Origin: Syntrophomonas sp. UBA5314
Lineage (GTDB): Bacteria > Bacillota > Syntrophomonadia > Syntrophomonadales > Syntrophomonadaceae
DNA: 6,717 nucleotides
Assembly (NCBI GenBank): GCA_002410325.1
Contig: DHRK01000065.1
Span: 9,325 to 16,041, forward strand
Direction: 5' to 3'
In this document: one piece after another, positions 1 through 3,992 of the stretch
Layout: each line of letters opens with the position of its first letter
How positions within the stretch are numbered: the stretch's first letter is position 1
Notes under the pieces: generated by a model
The model's input: only the letters and a program-made list of their open reading frames with translations
Told to the model about the DNA's origin: nothing
Database searches by the model: none
Position numbers and translations under genes: made by a program

Positions 1-27
1 GCTCCCTGGCTTCCCTCTCGCTCGTTT

Positions 28-738
28 TTAGAGAAACTGCAGGACCATGATGTAATGGGTAATGCTGCCGGCTAAAACCAGTAAGTGAAAGATTTCGTGG
101 AAACCTATAAGCTGCAGGTTCAGACGGGGCCGTTTGGTGGCATAGATTACGGCGCCTACGCTATAGAAAACGCCGCCCAAGATCAGCCTGATGATGCCGG
201 CCAGTGACATGGCCATAGACAAGGGGTAAAAAGCCACCGCCGCCACCCACCCCATGAGGATGTAGGAAGCGGTAGACAGCCAGCGGGGGGCGGCAAACCA
301 CACCAGCTTAAACAAAATACCGGCCAGGGCCAGCGACCATACGGCTATCAACAGACCCCAGCGCCAGGGACCCTCCAAAACCAGCAGGCAAATCGGTGTA
401 TAGGTGCCGGCTATCAAAATGTATATCATCATGTGGTCCAGGCGGCGCAGATAGGCAATCAGGCGCTTGGAACCGTTGACTATGTGGTATATTCCGCTGG
501 TGCAGTAGAGCAGGATGAGGCTGGCGCCAAATATACTCAAGGCTGCGTAATAACGTGGACCCGATCCCAACGGAACCCGTTTGAGGAGAAGAATCAGACC
601 CGGAATAGCCAGAATAGCGCCCAAAAAATGACTGTAGGCATTAAGCGGTTCTCTTCCCGGCCAGGATTTTATCCAATTTTTTAAACCGCTTAACCTCCCG
701 GTTGTTCTCAGCTCATCGGACTGTTTCAATTCATTCAT
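28..738 (-). CDS. trhA: PAQR / hemolysin III family membrane protein (TrhA-like)
   Basis: This is a seven-helix inner-membrane protein of the PAQR/hemolysin III family, here 236 residues, a normal length for the bacterial branch. The family signatures are all present: NAYSHFLGA before helix 1 (about residues 33-41), SGIYH (S81, H85), RRLDHMMIY with D101, and the last-helix HEIFH (H214, H218) followed by H228. The SxxxH plus HxxxH set is the zinc site known from PAQR structures. The family is linked to membrane homeostasis; the name hemolysin is historical and no toxin role is implied. I chose the ATG at 738 because GGAGG lies 5 nt upstream (plus-strand CCTCC 744-748). An in-frame ATG at 783 has no such site and would fall at or before the predicted transcription start near 780. 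It is transcribed divergently from the DUF1836 gene. No terminator is visible in the 27 bases after the stop. Family assignment is sure; the physiological role is not. Confidence 0.93.
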   Translation of the reverse strand: MNELKQSDELRTTGRLSGLKNWIKSWPGREPLNAYSHFLGAILAIPGLILLLKRVPLGSGPRYYAALSIFGASLILLYCTSGIYHIVNGSKRLIAYLRRLDHMMIYILIAGTYTPICLLVLEGPWRWGLLIAVWSLALAGILFKLVWFAAPRWLSTASYILMGWVAAVAFYPLSMAMSLAGIIRLILGGVFYSVGAVIYATKRPRLNLQLIGFHEIFHLLVLAGSITHYIMVLQFL

Positions 739-757
739 AATAACCTCCACGCTTGAT

Positions 758-797
758 GTAGTATTTAAAACTACTTTATGCAATATATGATACTACT
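758..797. promoter_or_regulatory. Possible operator: three GTAGT/ACTAC half-sites
   Basis: GTAGT at 758-762 faces ACTAC at 770-774, giving an imperfect 17-bp inverted repeat. A further ACTACT at 792-797 repeats the ACTACT at 770-775 exactly 22 bp away, about two helical turns. The group runs from the -10 of the predicted trhA promoter into its leader, where a repressor would act. The binding protein is unknown; the divergent DUF1836 product is the obvious candidate. This rests on pattern and position only. Confidence 0.35.
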
Positions 798-815
798 AAC
801 CGGTTTATTGTTCAA
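787..815 (-). promoter_or_regulatory. Predicted sigma-A promoter of trhA
   Basis: On the minus strand TTGAAC (plus 810-815) and TATCAT (plus 787-792) are separated by exactly 17 nt. The -10 has one mismatch and the -35 keeps TTGA. Transcription would begin near 780, giving a leader of about 40 nt before the ATG at 738. An ACTACT repeat (792-797) touches the -10 box, so a regulator bound there could block the promoter. Confidence 0.6.
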
Positions 816-847
816 TTAATATGTGGTAAATTATTCAATATAAATTT

Positions 848-887
848 GTACTCTGTTAACCCTAATTCTTTATATAAAACAGAGTAC
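848..887. promoter_or_regulatory. 10-bp inverted repeat in DUF1836 promoter region
   Basis: GTACTCTGTT (848-857) and AACAGAGTAC (878-887) are perfect inverted copies separated by 20 nt. The spacer runs into AT-rich -10-like sequence (TATAAA, 873-878), and the right arm ends about 21 bases before the DUF1836 start. The arms lie two to three helical turns apart, so this could be a paired operator, for example for autoregulation. As RNA it could also form a hairpin just before the ribosome binding site. No T-tract follows, so it is not a terminator. A -35 for this gene is unclear; TTGTAC at 846-851 is the only candidate. Confidence 0.45.
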
Positions 888-908
888 TAGATGGACGGTG
901 GTGAATAT

Positions 909-1493
909 ATGCTCAGCAAAAGCAGCCTGGAAGGATGTATCAGGGAACTGCAAAAGCCCACCCGGATTGATCTGGCCGATATTCCCGACATCGATCTCTA
1001 TATGGATCAGGTGCTGACATTTCTGGAGACGCGCCTATCCGATTATAAACGCGGCCCCAAGGAAAAGGTGTTTACCAAAACTATGATCAACAATTACGCC
1101 AAGGCTGGAATCATTCTATCTCCGAAAAAAAAGAAGTACTCACGGGAAAATATGATGCTCCTGCTGCTCATGTACCGCTTGAAGCACATCATGTCCATAC
1201 AAGACATTTCGGCCCTTTTCGCTCCGCTGTTGGAGCGGGGTGATGGTCATGAATCGGTTATTGGTGAACTATATACTCTCTTTTTGGAAATTGAAGAGCT
1301 GGCGCAGGAGGGATTGAGCGAACAGTGGCTGGGCCGGGCGGATACTATCGGACAGTTGTGCTCCCAAACTGCTTTGCGGGACAATGAGCAGATGGAATGG
1401 CTCATGCTGGTTTTATCGCTGATCAGCCAGGCTGATTGGCAGCGCCGGTTGGCCGAACGCATCATCGACACCCATTTCAGTTCCGGGAGTTAA
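909..1493 (+). CDS. DUF1836 domain protein, putative HTH transcription regulator
   Basis: This is a 194-residue soluble protein of the DUF1836 family, which is found in Firmicutes. Family hallmarks are IPDIDLYMDQVLTFLE (residues 25-40), then FTKTMINNYAKAGII (55-69), the basic SPKKKKYSREN (71-81), and a helical stretch ending MSIQDISALFAPLL (95-108). The TKTMINNY segment resembles the recognition part of a MerR-like winged helix, so DNA binding is likely, though no DNA target of the family is known to me. The C-terminal 80 residues are acidic and helical and could mediate dimerisation or ligand sensing. I chose ATG 909 because GGTGGTGA (897-904) sits just upstream; the ATG at 891 has only a poor site and would add MDGGEY. 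It diverges from trhA, and the shared spacer contains inverted repeats, which suggests that it controls trhA and perhaps itself. Confidence 0.85.
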   Translation: MLSKSSLEGCIRELQKPTRIDLADIPDIDLYMDQVLTFLETRLSDYKRGPKEKVFTKTMINNYAKAGIILSPKKKKYSRENMMLLLLMYRLKHIMSIQDISALFAPLLERGDGHESVIGELYTLFLEIEELAQEGLSEQWLGRADTIGQLCSQTALRDNEQMEWLMLVLSLISQADWQRRLAERIIDTHFSSGS

Positions 1494-1513
1494 TCAGGAG
1501 TAGGGAGCAAACA

Positions 1514-1545
1514 CCGGTATTAGCCGCAGGCGCCAATACATCCGG
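1514..1545. terminator. Weak hairpin between convergent genes
   Basis: The 63-bp gap between the DUF1836 stop and the Nudix stop contains CCGGTATT (1514-1521) facing AATAC (1535-1539) and CCGG (1542-1545), with a 2-nt bulge. It could fold as a hairpin read from either strand. Neither side has a clear T-tract, so termination here is only a guess from its position. Confidence 0.25.
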
Positions 1546-1556
1546 AAATTAATGAA

Positions 1557-2081
1557 TTAAAGCCGTCGGCCGGTCTTTTCGCGCAGCATGGCCAGCACCG
1601 CCGCATCGGTGGGAAAGGCCAGCGGAGGAAGGCTGTCCAGGGAGAAAAAGGACAATTCGTCCAGGTCATCCCCGGCTGACAGGGTCCCGCCTATCGTCCG
1701 GACCAGGAACCAGATGCCCACGCTATGCGTTTGCGGGTCATGGAAATTGGATAAGGCGGTAAAGAGCTCTTGGATTTCCACGTTCAGGGCGGTTTCTTCC
1801 CTAAACTCTCTTTTTAAGCCTTCATACAGATCTTCATCATATTCGAGGTAACCGCAGGGTATGCACCACAATCCCCGGTAGCGGCTGCTCAAGCGGCGCC
1901 CGAGCAAAATCTGGCCCCGGGAGTTTAACAAGATTCCCGCTACACCCACCACCGGGTTTTCATAAAAGATATAGGCGCAGGACTGACAGGTTAAGCGCGG
2001 TCGTCCTTTTTGCGGCTGGTAGGTCAGCGGTCCGGAACATTTAGGGCAGAAATAAAAGCGCTGTTTGGCAGGATAGGGCAT
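1557..2081 (-). CDS. Nudix hydrolase with N-terminal zinc ribbon
   Basis: This 174-residue protein should cleave a nucleoside diphosphate linked to another moiety, using a divalent metal. An N-terminal zinc ribbon has CPKC (residues 12-15) and CQSC (32-35). The Nudix domain follows from about residue 42. Its Nudix box begins in the CGYLEYDE stretch and continues LKREFREETALNV; this fits GX5EX7REUXEEXGU except that the final Gly is Ala. All catalytic glutamates are present. The 'PCGY(L/V)E.DE' form is typical of COG1051-type ADP-ribose pyrophosphatase-like proteins, but the substrate cannot be read from sequence. I chose ATG 2081, with GGGAG 10 nt upstream; an in-frame TTG at 2147 has no ribosome binding site and would add an unusual N-terminus, and a TTG at 2087 is a less likely alternative. 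It follows the 68-residue gene by 68 bp on the same strand, probably in one transcript. Confidence 0.88.
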   Translation of the reverse strand: MPYPAKQRFYFCPKCSGPLTYQPQKGRPRLTCQSCAYIFYENPVVGVAGILLNSRGQILLGRRLSSRYRGLWCIPCGYLEYDEDLYEGLKREFREETALNVEIQELFTALSNFHDPQTHSVGIWFLVRTIGGTLSAGDDLDELSFFSLDSLPPLAFPTDAAVLAMLREKTGRRL

Positions 2082-2149
2082 TGACAAAACACTCCCGATC
2101 GAAAAAATGCAGGCAAAATAAGTCCGGGGCGGGGTCAGCCGGATCAATA

Positions 2150-2356
2150 TTAAGATAGTTTAGACGGCGACGGATTATCATTCTGAAGGCAGACCATCGA
2201 TTCCGGGATCAGAAAGCTTCGTTGCCGTTCGTTGATCAAAATGAGCAGCAAGAGATCCCCGGTTTCGGTATAGCCACGCTTGCCGACCACGGTGCCGGTG
2301 AAATTGTAGAACGGGTGTCTCCTCTCATTAACTACGATACGATCTCCCAGTTCCAT
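2150..2356 (-). CDS. Small conserved-looking protein of unknown function (68 aa)
   Basis: I do not recognise a family. The ATG at 2356 is preceded by a very strong AAGGAGG site 8 nt upstream (plus 2365-2371), which argues that it is translated. The first 55 residues are rich in alternating hydrophobic residues typical of beta strands: GDRIVV, a GTVVGKRG turn, and LLLLILIN. This is compatible with a small SH3/KOW-like barrel, but that is inference. The last 12 residues (NDNPSPSKLS and neighbours) look disordered. There is no signal peptide, membrane helix or cysteine pair. It lies upstream of the Nudix gene with a 68-bp gap and no terminator between them. I could not identify a convincing promoter in the 85 bases upstream; a TAGAAT -10-like box lies there without a good -35. 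Confidence 0.75.
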   Translation of the reverse strand: MELGDRIVVNERRHPFYNFTGTVVGKRGYTETGDLLLLILINERQRSFLIPESMVCLQNDNPSPSKLS

Positions 2357-2441
2357 TTTTTTAACCTCCTTGCCGGACGGTTGCTAACTCTATTCTAACA
2401 CCTGCCGGGCACCTATCCTAGCTGACTCCTCATAATAATAA

Positions 2442-2465
2442 AACCGGGCTGGATGAAGCCCGGTT
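2442..2465 (-). terminator. Intrinsic terminator of the membrane-anchored gene
   Basis: AACCGGGCT (2442-2450) and AGCCCGGTT (2457-2465) form a perfect 9-bp stem with a 6-nt loop. Read on the minus strand it is followed by TTTTATTATTAT. It lies about 40 bp past the stop of the gene at 2505-2990, so it should end that transcript and insulate the 68-residue gene and Nudix gene. Confidence 0.88.
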
Positions 2466-2504
2466 AAACTCGGTATAAGCCTTAAGTAAGTAAAGGATAG
2501 GCTG

Positions 2505-2990
2505 TCAGGGAGCCGGTTCATATTCGAAATCCAGGAAGCTAATCAGCCAGCGTTCATTGACCTGGCCGGGATCGTAGCGGGTGGCAACCAGGATGGCGGT
2601 GTTGGAATAAGCGTAACCGGAACTGGTATACCAATCAAAATCAATCTGAAAGCTGACCGAGCCGTTCTCATCAACAGACTGGCGGCTTACTTTGTACTTT
2701 TCCACCCAGGGGCTGGAAAAACCGGTCACCCAGTTGATTTCTTCGAATTCTTTTAGATACTGCTTGCGCAAAATAGCATTCATTAAGGTATACTGCCAGG
2801 CCCCATTACGGGTCTTTACCGCCTCCGCCCAGGAGTAGGCTACTCCATTTGCCGTTTTGGGGATCAGAGCGTCCTCTAAAAGCTGAATTCTTTCCTGAAG
2901 CTGGTCATTTTTTTCCCGGTAGTATAAAAATCCGCCCAGAGAGCCCAGGGCAAGGACTATAAGTAAACTGAACAACAGAAATTTTCGCAA
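2505..2990 (-). CDS. Membrane-anchored protein of unknown function, TTG start
   Basis: This 161-residue protein has a single N-terminal hydrophobic helix (about residues 4-23) after MRK, so it is probably anchored with the C-terminus outside. A short charged coiled-coil-like stretch follows (about 25-42, EKNDQLQERIQLLED). The rest (50-161) is a compact domain with SWAEAVKTRNGAWQYTLM, a WVTGFSSPWVEKY motif (87-99), then strands ending in RWLISFLDFEYEP. That order, one long helical part followed by strands with a conserved tryptophan, suggests an NTF2-like fold, but I have no named family. Translation starts at TTG, supported by AGGGAGG 7 nt upstream (plus 2998-3004); no ATG lies nearby in frame. 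No lipobox cysteine is present, so it is not a lipoprotein. It is transcribed alone, divergent from the lipoprotein gene, and ends at a strong terminator. Confidence 0.82.
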   Translation of the reverse strand: MRKFLLFSLLIVLALGSLGGFLYYREKNDQLQERIQLLEDALIPKTANGVAYSWAEAVKTRNGAWQYTLMNAILRKQYLKEFEEINWVTGFSSPWVEKYKVSRQSVDENGSVSFQIDFDWYTSSGYAYSNTAILVATRYDPGQVNERWLISFLDFEYEPAP

Positions 2991-3245
2991 TCGTTATCCT
3001 CCCTTCAGGTCAGTTCTTTCTAAAAAAATATATGAGGGAAAAATACCTGCTAGTAGTAAATTTGCTTTCTAAGTGTTTCGGCTGACGGGCATCAGAAATT
3101 GTTAAAGGGCTGACAGGTCATAATTTCCAGCTAATGCCCTGATTGCCAGCTAAAATAAAATATAATAAACTTGTCATAAATAAGGATAAAGGAGGGAACA
3201 TCAGGATAATCCTGGAATATATCAATTTTGGGGAGGCCAGTATTG
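2991..3245. promoter_or_regulatory. Divergent control region between two envelope protein genes
   Basis: These 255 bp separate the minus-strand anchored protein from the plus-strand lipoprotein. They hold two imperfect GGCTGAC(G/A)GG copies (3080-3089, 3108-3117), two TT(T/G)CCAGCTAA copies (3124-3134, 3143-3153), a TATAAT box (3161-3166) suited to the plus strand, a GGAGG at 3191-3195 with no start codon near it, and the palindrome CAGGATAATCCTG (3202-3214). No convincing -35 was found for either direction, so start sites are uncertain. Confidence 0.4.
3124..3153 (+). repeat. Two 11-bp direct repeats, 19 bp apart
   Basis: TTTCCAGCTAA (3124-3134) and TTGCCAGCTAA (3143-3153) differ at one base. 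They lie directly upstream of TATAAT at 3161-3166. If that is the lipoprotein -10, the repeats cover about -50 to -20, the place for a regulator that competes with or touches RNA polymerase. The binding factor is unknown. Confidence 0.45.
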
Positions 3246-3731
3246 ATGAAGAGAAAAACTGCCACAATTCTTTTGCTTAGCATATTTTTAATATCCAGTC
3301 TCATGGTTTCAGGATGTAGTTTGATTACTGACAAAATTGGGGAAAAGGCTACTGAGACGGCTGTGGAAAACGCGATCGGCGGCAAGGACACCAAAGTCGA
3401 CCTTAAGAACGCCGAGTGGCCCAAATCCATCCCCAGTGATGTTCCCAAACTGTCCGGCGGAAAGATCACTATGACAGCCGAAAATACCGTTACTGAGGGA
3501 AAGACCACCATGGTGTACTACGAAGGCGTAGATGCGGCTGCCGGTGGCAACTATAAGACCGCTTTAGAACAAGCCGGATGGAAAATGACCATGACAAATC
3601 AAAGCGCTGATGGTTATATGATTGTAGCCGAGAAGGATAAAAGAGCGGTAAACTTGGTGTTGACTGCGGATTCGAACAACAGCGGCAAAGGAATGAGCGG
3701 TTGGGTTGCCTATACGGAAAAAAACCAATAA
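3246..3731 (+). CDS. Small lipoprotein of unknown function
   Basis: The 161-residue product has a classical lipoprotein signal: MKRK, a hydrophobic stretch (about residues 6-20), and the lipobox VSGC with C24 as the lipidated cysteine. It should sit on the outer face of the cytoplasmic membrane. The start of the mature part (about 25-50) is a charged, helical, Ala/Glu-rich linker. A beta-rich domain then begins with a WPKSIPSDVPKLSGGKI motif (59-74) and contains VYYEGV, a helix YKTALEQAGWKM (103-114) and two later strands. The WP.xIP.DVP opening followed by a helix ending in GW recurs in small Gram-positive lipoproteins as far as I recall, but I cannot assign a function. I chose ATG 3246, with GGGGAGG 9 nt upstream (3230-3236); the adjacent TTG at 3243 is a possible alternative, and the TTG at 3228 overlaps the ribosome binding site and is unlikely. 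It stands alone and is closed by a strong terminator. Confidence 0.85.
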   Translation: MKRKTATILLLSIFLISSLMVSGCSLITDKIGEKATETAVENAIGGKDTKVDLKNAEWPKSIPSDVPKLSGGKITMTAENTVTEGKTTMVYYEGVDAAAGGNYKTALEQAGWKMTMTNQSADGYMIVAEKDKRAVNLVLTADSNNSGKGMSGWVAYTEKNQ

Positions 3732-3745
3732 CATAACATACCTGA

Positions 3746-3770
3746 AAAAGGGGAGTGCGACTCCCCTTTT
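3746..3770 (+). terminator. Intrinsic terminator after the lipoprotein gene
   Basis: AAAAGGGGAGT (3746-3756) and ACTCCCCTTTT (3760-3770) form a perfect 11-bp stem with a GCG loop, ending in TTTT. Flanking ACATAC (3736-3741) and GTATGT (3772-3777) could extend the pairing. It begins 15 bp after the stop codon and separates the lipoprotein from the PAS gene. Confidence 0.93.
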
Positions 3771-3780
3771 CGTATGTACT

Positions 3781-3816
3781 TTAAAGTGCAAGCTTGGCTG
3801 ATTTATAATATATAAT
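3781..3816 (+). promoter_or_regulatory. Candidate promoter region of the PAS gene
   Basis: Two TATAAT boxes occur here (3804-3809 and 3811-3816). TTAAAG at 3781-3786 lies 17 nt before the first, a weak -35. Because a terminator sits just upstream, the PAS gene needs its own promoter, and this AT-rich segment is the best place. The transcript would carry an unusually long leader of about 170-180 nt. Confidence 0.45.
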
Positions 3817-3895
3817 GTACAAGAAGGAATATTATAGGGGACGGTGGAAAATAGACTAATAACAGTATCTAAATATAAGGAACGGAGGCCCAAAA

Positions 3896-3919
3896 ATGTT
3901 CCAGGAGGGAACACGGTAA
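3896..3919 (+). CDS. Possible 7-residue leader peptide (MFQEGTR)
   Basis: An ATG at 3896 has a good GGAGG 7 nt upstream (3884-3888) and opens a 7-codon frame ending in TAA at 3917-3919, 73 nt before the PAS gene. The codons include no run of one amino acid, so a classical amino-acid attenuator is not indicated. The frame lies within two overlapping hairpin options (3897-3913 and 3911-3947), so a translating ribosome would change the leader fold. Whether it is translated is unproven, and a frame this short with a decent site can arise by chance. Confidence 0.3.
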   Translation: MFQEGTR

Positions 3920-3947
3920 CTGCATTTTAGTTCACATCTGACCGTGT
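3897..3947 (+). promoter_or_regulatory. Two mutually exclusive hairpins in the PAS gene leader
   Basis: Hairpin A pairs TGTTCC (3897-3902) with GGAACA (3908-3913) around an AGGAG loop. Hairpin B pairs ACACGGT (3911-3917) with ACCGTGT (3941-3947) and can be lengthened by AACT (3918-3921) with AGTT (3929-3932). ACA at 3911-3913 belongs to both, so they compete. Neither is followed by a T-tract. I recognise no known riboswitch consensus here. Confidence 0.35.
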
Positions 3948-3992
3948 ATGTTGTTGACCAGGGGCTGTGATCGTGACGGGAGGCGGTAAGGA

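Noticed and set aside
739..783. N-terminal extension of TrhA from the ATG at 783
   Set aside because: It has no ribosome binding site, and the predicted transcription start near 780 would exclude it; the ATG at 738 has an ideal GGAGG.
2082..2147. N-terminal extension of the Nudix protein from a TTG at 2147
   Set aside because: There is no Shine-Dalgarno sequence before it, and it would overlap the spacer and almost touch the upstream stop; the zinc ribbon starts normally from ATG 2081.
3131..3511. 126-codon minus-strand frame over the lipoprotein and spacer
   Set aside because: It is antisense to a gene with a clear lipobox and ribosome binding site and resembles no protein.
3817..3992. Known riboswitch (c-di-GMP, SAM or similar) in the PAS leader
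   Set aside because: I looked for conserved cores of the common classes and recognised none; only generic hairpins are present.
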